Assembly: GCA_963803025.1 (NCBI GenBank)
Contig: CAWDKZ010000007.1
Span: 124,001 to 188,000 of the forward strand
Length of the DNA: 64,000 nucleotides
Reading direction: 5' to 3'
Source of the DNA: Bog-793 sp963803025
GTDB lineage: Bacteria > Actinomycetota > Acidimicrobiia > Acidimicrobiales > Bog-793
Below, one piece after another: positions 54,574 through 63,260 of the stretch. Each line of letters starts with the position of its first letter. Position 1 is the stretch's first letter. The notes under the pieces were generated by a model. The model ran no database searches. It saw nothing but the letters and a program-made list of their open reading frames with translations, and had not been told where the DNA came from. The translations under genes were made by a program, and so were the position numbers.

Positions 54574-55358
54574 CGACGACCGCCACGATCGACGGGTCCG
54601 TCCGTCGCCGCCCGATCATCGAGATCAGGAACGTCTCGAAGACCTACGCGATGGGCGAGGCCGAGGTGCACGCCCTGCGGAGAGTCTCGCTCACGATCGA
54701 GCGGGGTGACTTCGTCGCCATCATGGGGGCGTCCGGCTCTGGCAAGTCGACGATGATGCACATCCTCGGGTGCCTCGACGTCCCCACGAAGGGCTGGTAC
54801 TGGCTGGACGGTGTCGACGTCCGCGGGCTCGACGAGGTGACCCTTGCGATCGTCCGGAGCCGCAAGATCGGCTTCATCTTTCAGGCGTACAACCTGATCC
54901 CGCGCACCACGGCGCTCGCGAATGTCGAGCTGCCACTCGCCTACGCGGGCGTGCGACCCAAGGAGCGCCGGCAGCGCGCGGTCGCCGCTCTGGAGAACGT
55001 CGGGCTCGGCGACCACCTCGGCTACCGCCCGAACCAGATGTCCGGCGGACAGCAGCAGCGCGTCGCCGTCGCCCGGGCGATCGTGACGAATCCGGCGCTC
55101 ATCCTCGCCGACGAGCCGACGGGGAACCTCGACACCGCGGCCGCGGAGGACGTGATGCACATCTTTAGCCTCCTCAACGCCGAGGGACGGACGGTCGTGC
55201 TCATCACCCACGAGGCGGACCTCGCCGAGTTCGCCAAGCGCGTGCTTCGGCTGCGCGACGGGGAGATCGTCGAGGACGTCCGTTCGTCACCCGTCGAGGG
55301 ACCGCCGCCACGGCTCCACGCCGTGCACACCATCCGCACAGCGAGCATGTCGTCATGA
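54570..55358 (+). CDS. MacB/LolD-type ABC transporter ATPase
   Basis: 262 residues; ATG 54570 overlaps the adaptor stop (ATGA). Walker A GASGSGKSTMMHILG near residue 51, the Q-loop FIFQAYNLIPR, signature MSGGQQQRVAVARAI, Walker B LILADEPTGNLD and switch His in VLITHEADLAEFA. This is the type VII (MacB/LolD/FtsE) ATPase that drives a mechanotransmission permease rather than channel transport. Overlaps the permease start by 4 nt. Confidence 0.93.
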   Translation: MTTTATIDGSVRRRPIIEIRNVSKTYAMGEAEVHALRRVSLTIERGDFVAIMGASGSGKSTMMHILGCLDVPTKGWYWLDGVDVRGLDEVTLAIVRSRKIGFIFQAYNLIPRTTALANVELPLAYAGVRPKERRQRAVAALENVGLGDHLGYRPNQMSGGQQQRVAVARAIVTNPALILADEPTGNLDTAAAEDVMHIFSLLNAEGRTVVLITHEADLAEFAKRVLRLRDGEIVEDVRSSPVEGPPPRLHAVHTIRTASMSS

Positions 55359-56575
55359 GTTGGTGGGACAACGTCGTCATCGCCCTGCAGGGCGCCACGT
55401 CGAACAAGCTGCGCTCGATGCTGACGATGCTCGGCGTCCTGATCGGCGTCGCGGCGGTGATCATCCTCGTCGCCGTCGGCACCGGCTCGTCGGCCCAGGT
55501 GCAGGCGAACATCAACCGGCTCGGCACGAACACGATCACCGTGCTCAATCTGGGACGCTTCGGCGGACGTGCCACGGTCAGGACCCAGACGAGCGCCGCC
55601 ACGATCACGCTCGCCGACGTGCGCGAGATCGAGAGCCCCGCGGAGGCGCCCGACGTCGAGTCGGTCTCCCCGGTGGAGTCGACGTCGGCGACCGCGACCT
55701 ACAGCGGGGCGAGCGACTCGGACGCGACGGTGACCGGGAGCACCCCGTCGTATCTGACGGCGAGCGACTACACGGTCGAGGCGGGGAGCTCGATCACGGC
55801 TTCGGAGGTCACGAACCGCGACCGCGTCTGCCTCGTCGGCCAGACGGTCGTGACCGACCTGTTCGGCACGGCGAACCCGATCGGCCAGACGATCCAGCTC
55901 GGCTCGTCGAGCTTCCAGGTCGTCGGGGTGCTCGCGACAAAGGGCTCGTCGGGGGTGACCGACGAGGACAACGTCATCATCGCCCCGTACACCGCGGTCC
56001 AGGACGAGCTCACCGGCGAGTCCGGGTCGTTCACCGAGCTTCTCGTGCAGGGCAAGTCGGCGAGCACGCTCGATCTCGCCGAGAGCGAGGTGGAGTCGAT
56101 CCTCGCCGCCGCGAACAACACGACCGTGGCGGACCTGCCCTTCCTGATCGTCAACCAGGCGAGCCTGGTCAGCACGGCGGAGTCCACCTCGAGCACGTTC
56201 ACCGTTCTCCTCGCGGCCGTCGCGGGGGTGTCGCTCCTCGTCGGCGGGATCGGGGTGATGAACATCATGCTCGTGTCCGTGACGGAACGGACCCGCGAGA
56301 TCGGCATCCGCAAGGCGATCGGGGCACGCAAGTCGGTCATCCTCGCCCAGTTCCTCTACGAGTCGGTGTTGCTGTCGCTGCTCGGCGGGATGGCCGGTGT
56401 CGTCGTCGGGCTCGTCGGCTCGCGCTTTCGGATCGACGGGGTCACGCCGGTGATCGCGCCGTACTCGATCGTGCTGGCCCTCGGCGTTTCGGTCGCGGTC
56501 GGGGTGTTCTTCGGCTTCTACCCGGCCAACCGGGCCGCGTCACTCCGTCCTATCGACGCTCTTCGTTACGAGTAG
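55355..56575 (+). CDS. MacB-type permease (FtsX family)
   Basis: 406 residues, ATG 55355. One N-terminal helix (RSMLTMLGVLIGVAAVIILVAVG), a periplasmic MacB-PCD domain of about 220 residues with GxxxxxxLGTNTITVLN, then three C-terminal helices starting FTVLLAAVAGVSLLVGGIGV and NIMLVSVTERTREIGIRKAIGA, the FtsX signature. It works with the ATPase to push substrates through the adaptor. In a monoderm-like cell the system would export peptides or reshape the envelope rather than feed an outer-membrane TolC. Thirteen bp separate it from the next gene. Confidence 0.93.
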   Translation: MSWWDNVVIALQGATSNKLRSMLTMLGVLIGVAAVIILVAVGTGSSAQVQANINRLGTNTITVLNLGRFGGRATVRTQTSAATITLADVREIESPAEAPDVESVSPVESTSATATYSGASDSDATVTGSTPSYLTASDYTVEAGSSITASEVTNRDRVCLVGQTVVTDLFGTANPIGQTIQLGSSSFQVVGVLATKGSSGVTDEDNVIIAPYTAVQDELTGESGSFTELLVQGKSASTLDLAESEVESILAAANNTTVADLPFLIVNQASLVSTAESTSSTFTVLLAAVAGVSLLVGGIGVMNIMLVSVTERTREIGIRKAIGARKSVILAQFLYESVLLSLLGGMAGVVVGLVGSRFRIDGVTPVIAPYSIVLALGVSVAVGVFFGFYPANRAASLRPIDALRYE

Positions 56576-56588
56576 CAGGGAGCCAGCG

Positions 56589-57191
56589 ATGTCTGACCAC
56601 AAACCTGGTGACGCCGACACGGCGCCGGTCGCGCCGGTGACCGAGGGGCTCATCCCTCCACCGCCTGGCGGCGGCGGGTTCGATGCGACCGTCCTCGGCG
56701 ATGAGGTCTGGCCAGCTGAGGCGGCCAAGCGCGGCGTCCGTCTCCGTACGCCGACTGCGGTGCTGCTCGCGCTGGTGTTCATCGCCGGTGGTTTCTGGGG
56801 CGGGGCGGCGCTCCAGAAGAACGAGGGCAGCTCGAGCACCGGTGGCTTCACGGCGGCACGCGCGGCCTTCTCGCGGAGCGGGTTCTCGCGGTCAGGGGGC
56901 TCGTCGCTCTTCGGATCGGGGGGCGGCGCCACCGCCGGCACCGTCACCGACGTCATCGGCAAGACGCTCTACGTGACGACTTCGGCCGGCAGTCTCGTCA
57001 AGGTGACGCTCGGCCCGTCGACAAAGGTCACTCGAGACGCCGCTGCAACGCTCGCTGACCTGAAGATCGGCGACACGGTGATCGTCGAAGGAGTGAAGGC
57101 GTCATCCGGCGCCGTGACGGCTTCATCGATCGCGGCGACCGCCGCCGGAGCGAGCTCCGGCCTCGGTGCCGCCGCGTTGAGCGGAGGCTAG
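56589..57191 (+). CDS. Single-helix membrane protein with C-terminal DUF5666-like domain
   Basis: 200 residues. A cytoplasmic Pro/Gly-rich start (LIPPPPGGGGFDATVLG) precedes one helix (PTAVLLALVFIAGGFWGGAA, about residues 56-76). Then comes a Ser/Gly/Arg linker and a small extracellular beta domain (GTVTDVIGKTLYVTTSAGSL ... LADLKIGDTVIVEGVKASSG) of the kind found in DUF5666-like proteins. It is the last gene of the MacAB-type operon, and a small extracytoplasmic accessory role is likely. No function is known to me. Confidence 0.65.
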   Translation: MSDHKPGDADTAPVAPVTEGLIPPPPGGGGFDATVLGDEVWPAEAAKRGVRLRTPTAVLLALVFIAGGFWGGAALQKNEGSSSTGGFTAARAAFSRSGFSRSGGSSLFGSGGGATAGTVTDVIGKTLYVTTSAGSLVKVTLGPSTKVTRDAAATLADLKIGDTVIVEGVKASSGAVTASSIAATAAGASSGLGAAALSGG

Positions 57192-57587
57192 AGGGCTCGC
57201 GAGATCGCGACGGATGTCCCGGGTCGTTGCGGTCCGGGCTCTCGCGCCATCGGCCACGGCTCAGGCGCAGGACCGCACGAGAGGGCGCATCATCGCACCG
57301 ATCGCCGGGGAGCATCTCGTCTGGCGCGGAGGATCCGACCCCAGACAGCGCCGCGTGTGAGCACGCTGCGCGGCGACTCGGTTCCGGAGGGCAGGTCCTT
57401 TGCCCGCTCGTCCAAGGAGCGGCCATCGCCGTTCGCCGGGTCGATGCAGCGTGATCGAGGACGCGCCGCCCCGAGGTCGTCGGGGACCCTCGCGCCCGTG
57501 CCACGTCCGGCGCCGGGCATCGCCCAGGCTGCCCACCGGTGAGCTTCGGTCATGGGAACCGGGGGAGGTGCCCGCTCGGCTCCGCGC
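57192..57587. other. Intergenic region between converging genes, no gene recognised
   Basis: About 400 bp between the MacAB-type operon and the leuS stop. A minus-strand frame starting with ATG near 57553 (MTEAHRWAAWAMPGAG) could give about 87 residues but has no domain, no clear ribosome site and Arg-rich antisense-like composition. I found no strong terminator hairpin or RNA gene. Confidence 0.35.
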
Positions 57588-60056
57588 TCAGCAGACGACG
57601 TTGACGAGGTTCGGCAGGCGGACGACCACCCGGCGCGGAGTCCTTCCGCCGAGGAGCTCGGCAACCTTCGGCGACGCGAGTGCGAGGTCGACCGCCTCCT
57701 CCTCCGTGATCGACGCGTCGACGAGGATCCGATCGCGCAGCTTGCCGTTCGTCTGCACGACCATGGTGACCTGCTCGTCGACCAGAAGCGACGCGTCTGC
57801 GACCGGCCACGGCTCCTCGTGCACGTGGCCGCCGTGGCGATGCTCCCAGGCCTCGGCCGCGAGGTGGGGGGCCATCGGCGCGAGCAGCTTGAGCATCGTG
57901 TCGATCGCGTCATCGACGACGTCGGGCTTGGCGCCCTCGCGTGCGGCCCGGTAGATCGCGTTCGTGAGCTCCATCAACGACGAGACGGCGGTGTTGAACT
58001 CGTAGCGGCCGAGGTCGGTCGTGATCGAGTGGATGGCGCGGTGCGTCGCGCGCCGCAGGTCGAGGTCCACCCCGGGGTTCGCCGCAGCTGGCGCGGGACC
58101 GACCGCGTCGGAATCCGGCTCACCCGCGACGGCGAGTCGCCACACCCGTCTCAGGTAACGGGAACAGCCCTCGATCATCTCGTCGGACTGGGGGGTCCAA
58201 TCGAAGTCATCGACCGGGGGCGCGACGAAGAGGTGGAAGAGCCGCAGCGCGTCGGCGCCCACCGTCTTGAAGTACTCGTCGGGCGAGATGACGTTACCCT
58301 TCGACTTCGACATGGCCCGGCCACCGAGCCGGATCATCCCTTGGCAGAACAGCTGCGTGAACGGCTCGCGGATCTCCTTCGGCGCCAAACCGAGATCGCC
58401 GAGCGCGCGGGTGTAGAAGCGTGCGTAGAGGAGGTGGAGGATCGCGTGTGTGATCCCGCCGATGTACTGGTCGACGGGCAGGAAGTGTCGCGCCGCCGCG
58501 ATGTCAACGGGCTCGTCGTGGTCACGCGGCGAACAGAGCCGCATGAAGTACCACGACGAGTCGACGAAGGTGTCCATCGTGTCGGTCTCCCGGGTCGCCG
58601 GACCGCCACAGCGCGGGCAGGTCGCCTCGAGGAACGCCCTGTGGTGCTTGAGGGGTGATTCCCCGGTCGGCAGGAACTCGACATCCTCGGGCAACAGCAC
58701 CGGGAGGTCGGCATCGGCGACCGCGACGATCCCGTCGGCCGGGCAGTACACGACCGGGATCGGGCACCCCCAGTAGCGCTGCCGGCTGATCAACCAGTCC
58801 CGCAGGCGGTACTGCACCGAGCGCTCACCGACGCCCCGGCCGATCAGCCACTCCGTCGCGCGCTCCTTGGCCGTGTCGACATCGAGCCCGTCGAGGAAGC
58901 CACTGTTGATCTTCGTGCCCGGTCCGGACCAGGCTTCGCCCGTGAAATCCTCGGGCGGTGCGACGGTGCGCACGACCGGGAGGCCGTGGGCGACGGCGAA
59001 GTCGTGGTCGCGCTGGTCCTCGGCGGGAACGGCCATGATCGCCCCGGTGCCGTAGGTCGCGATGACGTAGTCGGCGACGTAGATCGGCACCGGCTCACCC
59101 GTGAACGGGTTGACACAGTGGCTCCCGGTGAACACCCCCCGCTTTTCCGCCGAGATGTCAGCTTCCATTCGCTGCCGATCGGACTCGGTCGACGCTGCCC
59201 GGCAGAGCTCGGTGACCGCGTCCCGGCAGTCGGGGGTCGTGAGCTCGCCGACGAGGGGGTGTTCCGGGGCGAGGACGACGTAGGTGACGCCGAAGCCGGT
59301 GTCCGCGCGCGTCGTGAAAACCTCGACGGATGTTTCGGGGTGGCCCGCGACCGGGAAGCGGAGCAGGACGCCGTCGGACCGGCCGATCCAGTTCCGCTGC
59401 ATCGTCTTCACGCGGTCGGGCCAGTCGAGCCAGTCGAGCGCGGCGAGGATCTCGTCGGCATACTGCGTGATCCGGAGGAACCACTGTTCGAGGAGGCGGC
59501 GCTCGACCAAGTCGCCCGATCTCTCACAGGTGCCATCGGCGAGCACCTGCTCGTTGGCGAGCACGGTCTGGCAGCCGGGACACCAGTTCACCGGGGCCTT
59601 CCCCCGATAGGCGAGGCCGGCCTCGAGGAGGCGCAGGAAGATGAGCTGGTTGAAGCGCATGTAGTCGGGATCGTGGCTCTTGAGCTCGCGGCGCCAGTCG
59701 TAGACGGCGCCGAGCCGGAGCACGCTCGCCCGCAGTTCGGCGATGCGCGCCTCGGTGTACTCCCGCGGATGTTGCGCGCCCTTGATCGCGGCGTTCTCGG
59801 CAGGCAGCCCGAACGAGTCGAATCCGAACGGCGAGAGCACCGCATGCCCCTGCATCGTCCGGAACCTGACCAGGACGTCGCCGAACGTGTAGTTGCGGAC
59901 GTGACCTTGGTGGGCGGGCCCGCTCGGGTAGGGGTACATCGAGAGCACGTAGTAGGGAGGGCGCGCGTCGTCGAGGTCGACCTCGTACGTGCCCCATCCC
60001 GCCCAGCGTCTCTGCCAGCGCGGCTCAACCTCTGCGAAGTCGTAGTTCGCCCTCAT
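57588..60056 (-). CDS. leuS: Leucyl-tRNA synthetase
   Basis: 822 residues from ATG 60056 (MRANYDFAEVEPRWQRRWAG); a TTG start at 60065 would add three. Class I synthetase charging tRNA-Leu. The HIGH-type motif is PYPSGPAHQGHVRNYT (HQGH), the KMSKS-type loop is GRAMSKSKGNVISPD, and the tRNA-editing CP1 domain has TTRADTGFGVTYVVLAPEHP and a GTGAIMAVPAEDQRDHDFA loop with the conserved Asp. Zinc-type Cys pairs occur in NWCPGCQTVLANEQV and ATCPRCGGPATRE. Anticodon-binding and C-terminal domains are present, a normal bacterial length. Confidence 0.96.
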   Translation of the reverse strand: MRANYDFAEVEPRWQRRWAGWGTYEVDLDDARPPYYVLSMYPYPSGPAHQGHVRNYTFGDVLVRFRTMQGHAVLSPFGFDSFGLPAENAAIKGAQHPREYTEARIAELRASVLRLGAVYDWRRELKSHDPDYMRFNQLIFLRLLEAGLAYRGKAPVNWCPGCQTVLANEQVLADGTCERSGDLVERRLLEQWFLRITQYADEILAALDWLDWPDRVKTMQRNWIGRSDGVLLRFPVAGHPETSVEVFTTRADTGFGVTYVVLAPEHPLVGELTTPDCRDAVTELCRAASTESDRQRMEADISAEKRGVFTGSHCVNPFTGEPVPIYVADYVIATYGTGAIMAVPAEDQRDHDFAVAHGLPVVRTVAPPEDFTGEAWSGPGTKINSGFLDGLDVDTAKERATEWLIGRGVGERSVQYRLRDWLISRQRYWGCPIPVVYCPADGIVAVADADLPVLLPEDVEFLPTGESPLKHHRAFLEATCPRCGGPATRETDTMDTFVDSSWYFMRLCSPRDHDEPVDIAAARHFLPVDQYIGGITHAILHLLYARFYTRALGDLGLAPKEIREPFTQLFCQGMIRLGGRAMSKSKGNVISPDEYFKTVGADALRLFHLFVAPPVDDFDWTPQSDEMIEGCSRYLRRVWRLAVAGEPDSDAVGPAPAAANPGVDLDLRRATHRAIHSITTDLGRYEFNTAVSSLMELTNAIYRAAREGAKPDVVDDAIDTMLKLLAPMAPHLAAEAWEHRHGGHVHEEPWPVADASLLVDEQVTMVVQTNGKLRDRILVDASITEEEAVDLALASPKVAELLGGRTPRRVVVRLPNLVNVVC

Positions 60057-60412
60057 CGGGGTCAAAGACTACCGAGCCGGGACGACCGATCTCCGTAGTC
60101 GTACCGCGCGCCCGAGACCGACGCGGCGTGGCCCCCGCTCGTTGGCTTTGACCCGGGATCGGCCGGGAACCGCGTTCGTGGCGCGCGCGTCCTCGTGGCG
60201 ACGCCGTGTGTGGCACTGCGGGCGTGCGAAGCCGTGACGGCGCGACGTGCCGGGATTCTTCGGGCTCGCCGGAGGGGACGAGTGGTCTAATGACGGTGCG
60301 TGTGCGTCTCGGCCTAAGATCGCACTTCGCCGGGTTGGGCACGCAGCTCGCAGGCTGCTCGATCGCGTGGAGGTGGCAGACAGGTCTCCTAGGTTCGAGT
60401 AATCAGCCTCTC
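60057..60412. other. Divergent intergenic region upstream of leuS and the tRNA gene
   Basis: About 355 bp. It should hold the leuS promoter (minus) and the tRNA promoter (plus). Short frames are present but none is convincing, and I see no leader hairpin clear enough to call a T-box. Confidence 0.4.
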
Positions 60413-60489
60413 GGGGGCGTAGCTCAGTTGGTAGAGCGCTTGACTGGCAGTCAAGAGGTTCGCGGGTTCGAATCCCGTCGCCTCCACCA
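60413..60489 (+). tRNA. tRNA-Ala (anticodon GGC)
   Basis: A complete cloverleaf of 77 nt including an encoded CCA end. The acceptor GGGGGCG pairs with CGCCTCC, with the G3-U70 pair that marks alanine tRNAs and A73 as discriminator. The anticodon arm CTTGA/TCAAG encloses the loop CTGGCAG, anticodon GGC, reading GCC and GCU. The D arm (GCTCAGTTGGTAGAGC) and T arm (CGCGGGTTCGAATCCCGTCG) are canonical. Confidence 0.97.
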
Positions 60490-60496
60490 GGCTCTT

Positions 60497-60640
60497 TTAT
60501 GAGAGTTGTGGCTGGTTGTATTTCTCGGTCAAGGCCCTGGCGAACTCAGCGGGCTGAGCGTGCCAAGGGCACTGTAGGGCCTTTCATAGTTGTCCTCGAC
60601 GCGCCAGTCCTCGACGAGGACCTTGGCTTCGAGCACCGAG
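60497..60640 (-). pseudogene. IS3-type transposase (OrfB) C-terminal relic
   Basis: On the minus strand the sequence reads LEAKVLVEDWRVEDNYERPY then SALGTLSP, after which a one-base shift gives AEFARALTEKYNQPQLS and a stop at 60497-60499. This is the usual end of IS3-family integrases (IEDWRxxYNxxRPHSALGxLTPxEF). The rest of the gene is gone, so it is a relic cut off somewhere before 60640. It starts only 7 bp behind the tRNA. Confidence 0.7.
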
Positions 60641-60716
60641 CCTGGGGACGAGCTTCAATCCCGAGGTGCTGCGGGCGATCGCGTCGTTCTTTGGTCCACT
60701 AATACGGCCACCTGAC

Positions 60717-63059
60717 TTATGGTCTCGATTCGAACGAGGAAGGCTCAATGTCGCCGACGCCAGTGCTCGCCAGTTCGTCCGCGCGTGCCGTTGTCTGCTT
60801 ACGCCCCATTCGTGCCGGCCACCAGTTCCACCGTCCGATCAGGGCCACAGTGGAGGGGACGAGGAGCGTCCGAACGAGGAAGGTGTCCATCAAGATGCCT
60901 ACCGCGAGGCCGACGCCGACGTCTCGGATTTGGCCCCCGCTCGGACCACCCCCTCCCACTACTGCAAGTACGCCGAAAGTCCCCGCTAGGACGAGCCCGG
61001 CCGAGCTCACCGTCGGCCCGGTGCGTCCGACAGCGCGGACGACAGCGTCGCGAAGAGGCCTGGCCTGGGCCTCCTCGCGGATGCGGGTCATTACGAGGAT
61101 GTTGTAGTCCTCGCCGAGCGCCAGCAGGAAGATGAACATAAGGAACGGAAGGATGAAGGTCAGTCCGCCACCGCCACCGATGTCGATGAAGACGATCGTC
61201 GCCACGCCGAGTGCCGCCAGGTACGAGATCGCCACGCTCACGATCAGGTACAACGGCGCCACGAGGCTTCGGAGCACAAGGGCGAGCAGCAGTGCGATCG
61301 CGAGGACGGCGATCGGGAAGATATCAACGAGGTCGTGGTTCGAGGCGCTGCTCACGTCATAGATGGCTGCCGCCTCACCGGCGACGCCGTTGTCTGTCGC
61401 ACCCGAACGCGCTGCCGCGTCCGCCACGATCGTGCGAATAAGCGGCGTCGCATTCAGCGCGGCAGTACTCTGCTGTCCGCCGACGGTGAGTGTGGCCTCG
61501 AATTGGACTGTGCGGCCGTCGGAGCTCACAAAGAGCGCCGTGGAGCGGTAGGCGTTGTACTGGTTCGCAGGAACGGTGAGTCCCTTTGGTTCGGCAGGCA
61601 GGAGGGTGTTCGGCGGGCCGAGCTCGGAATGGAGCCGTGCGTAGGCAGTCGGGCTCAGCGTCGCTCCGTTCGGGTTGAACGGACCGGTGAGTCGGCGGAA
61701 CTGCCCCGACGATCGCAGCACCGCCTCGGCGGTGGCGACTTCTGCCGGGTGATCCCAAACCGGCTGGTTGTAGGAAAAGACGAGGTTCGCCGGATTGGCG
61801 CTCGACTGCGGGAAGTGCTGGGCGACGATGGCGTTGCCCGTCGCGGCGTCGGTGCCGGCTGGCGCGCTGAGCGCACCGCCAAAGCCCCCCGATCGATAGC
61901 CGAGTGCCCCGAGCGCAAGGCAGGCGAATATCACGACGCCAATGCCCAAGGTGCGTGCCGGCCGACGCACAAGGCTAGCGGCGATACGGCCCCAACTGCC
62001 CTCTTTGTTTGCAGCTGAGCCCAGCCGCGCGGGCCAGAACGCTGCCTTGCCGAAGATCGCGAGGAGTGCAGGCAGCAACGTGAGGCCAGCGATCAACATG
62101 ACTGCGACGCCAATTGCAAGCGGGATCCCGAGGTCCTGGTAGATGCCGAAGGTCGCGAACAGCAGGGTCAACAGGGCGAAGATGACCGTGCCCGCAGACG
62201 CGCTGATCGATTCGCCGACCCGTACGAGTGCGTGCTCGACTGCCGCTTTTGCCTCGAGACCGGCGCGGATCTCCTCTCGTACCCGGAAAACGAGGAAGAG
62301 GCCATAGTCGGTCCCTGCCCCGAGGACGAGCACGATGAGAAGCAGCTCAGTGATCTCGGAGATCTTCAGGCCATGCATGCCTAGGCCGCCGATGAACCGT
62401 GTCGAGATGAGGAGGGCGAAGCCAGCAGGGAGAAGTGTCAAGAGCGGTGCGAGGAGGGAGCGGAAGATGAGGAGCAGGAGGATGATGATGAATAACAGCG
62501 AGAGGCTCTCGGTCTTGTTCCCGGTCGTGTTCGCGCTGTTCTGGTTGGCGACGTTCGTCGCCACCGAGCCAGCGAGACGGAGTTGGAGAGCCGGGGGCGC
62601 GCCGACCCGAGAGAACGTGGACTGCAGAGCGTCCACGACGGTCTTCTGCGCCGCGACATCGAACTGATTGACACGCACCAGGACCACCAGCTCGGCAGCT
62701 CGACCGTCACGCGAGACAGCGAGTTCCTTCGCGGAGATCACGCGCGACACTTGGCGTGCCGCGGTGACCTCCCGGGTGAGAGCAGCCTGGTCGGCGGCCG
62801 TCAACGGACCTCTGTCGTCCTCGCCGACGACGATGATCTGGCTCTCGGTGTTCGCGTTGCCGAGGATCGGCGTCGCGAGCGTCGCTGCTCGCGAGCTCGG
62901 CGCGCTGGCGGGAAGGAACTGGCTGTTGTCGTTGTTCACCTCGCTCCCGAGCGACGGAAGCGCTTTCGCCGAGATGACGAGAAGGACGATCCACAGCACG
63001 ACGATGAGCACTCGGAACCGGACGACGAAGTGGCCGAGACCAGAGAAGAAGCGGCTCAT
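60717..63059 (-). CDS. MMPL-family RND transporter
   Basis: 780 residues, ATG 63059, about 12 membrane helices in two six-helix halves, each with a large extracytoplasmic loop. The proton-relay Asp-Tyr pairs expected in MmpL proteins are visible: GAGTDYGLFLVFR in helix 4 and ALGEDYNILVMTR in helix 10. The N-terminus RFRVLIVVLWIVLLVISAKA is typical. Such pumps export lipids or drugs. GC is lower than in the core genes, and it is divergent from a TetR-type regulator with an operator-like palindrome between them, so local drug- or lipid-responsive control is likely. Confidence 0.92.
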   Translation of the reverse strand: MSRFFSGLGHFVVRFRVLIVVLWIVLLVISAKALPSLGSEVNNDNSQFLPASAPSSRAATLATPILGNANTESQIIVVGEDDRGPLTAADQAALTREVTAARQVSRVISAKELAVSRDGRAAELVVLVRVNQFDVAAQKTVVDALQSTFSRVGAPPALQLRLAGSVATNVANQNSANTTGNKTESLSLLFIIILLLLIFRSLLAPLLTLLPAGFALLISTRFIGGLGMHGLKISEITELLLIVLVLGAGTDYGLFLVFRVREEIRAGLEAKAAVEHALVRVGESISASAGTVIFALLTLLFATFGIYQDLGIPLAIGVAVMLIAGLTLLPALLAIFGKAAFWPARLGSAANKEGSWGRIAASLVRRPARTLGIGVVIFACLALGALGYRSGGFGGALSAPAGTDAATGNAIVAQHFPQSSANPANLVFSYNQPVWDHPAEVATAEAVLRSSGQFRRLTGPFNPNGATLSPTAYARLHSELGPPNTLLPAEPKGLTVPANQYNAYRSTALFVSSDGRTVQFEATLTVGGQQSTAALNATPLIRTIVADAAARSGATDNGVAGEAAAIYDVSSASNHDLVDIFPIAVLAIALLLALVLRSLVAPLYLIVSVAISYLAALGVATIVFIDIGGGGGLTFILPFLMFIFLLALGEDYNILVMTRIREEAQARPLRDAVVRAVGRTGPTVSSAGLVLAGTFGVLAVVGGGGPSGGQIRDVGVGLAVGILMDTFLVRTLLVPSTVALIGRWNWWPARMGRKQTTARADELASTGVGDIEPSSFESRP

Positions 63060-63217
63060 CAGAGGATCATCTGCTTTTCGTAGAAGGTGAGGTCACGATG
63101 CAGGGATGGGACGGGTGATCGTGAGCGTGTCTGGGCCTGCTCGAGCGTCTGGGTCTTGCTGGAGCTCTTTCGAACGCAAACCTCGATAGGGGTCCTGCCG
63201 TGGCGGTCCGCGTACGA

Positions 63218-63257
63218 TGTATGATTCTCATACAATGTATGATAACGTACTATGTAC
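63218..63257. promoter_or_regulatory. Operator-like palindromes between the MMPL and TetR-type genes
   Basis: TGTATGA-TTC-TCATACA (63218-63234) is a perfect 7-bp-arm palindrome. ATGTATGAT recurs as a direct repeat at 63217-63225 and 63235-63243, and GTAC-TAT-GTAC (63247-63257) is a second palindrome directly before the regulator start. The patch is AT-rich in a GC-rich genome. It suits binding of a TetR dimer pair controlling both divergent genes. Confidence 0.65.
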
Positions 63258-63260
63258 TAG

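Noticed and set aside
57261..57553. Small minus-strand gene behind leuS (a ComEA-like gene is often near leuS)
   Set aside because: No helix-hairpin-helix motif or signal sequence is visible in any frame.
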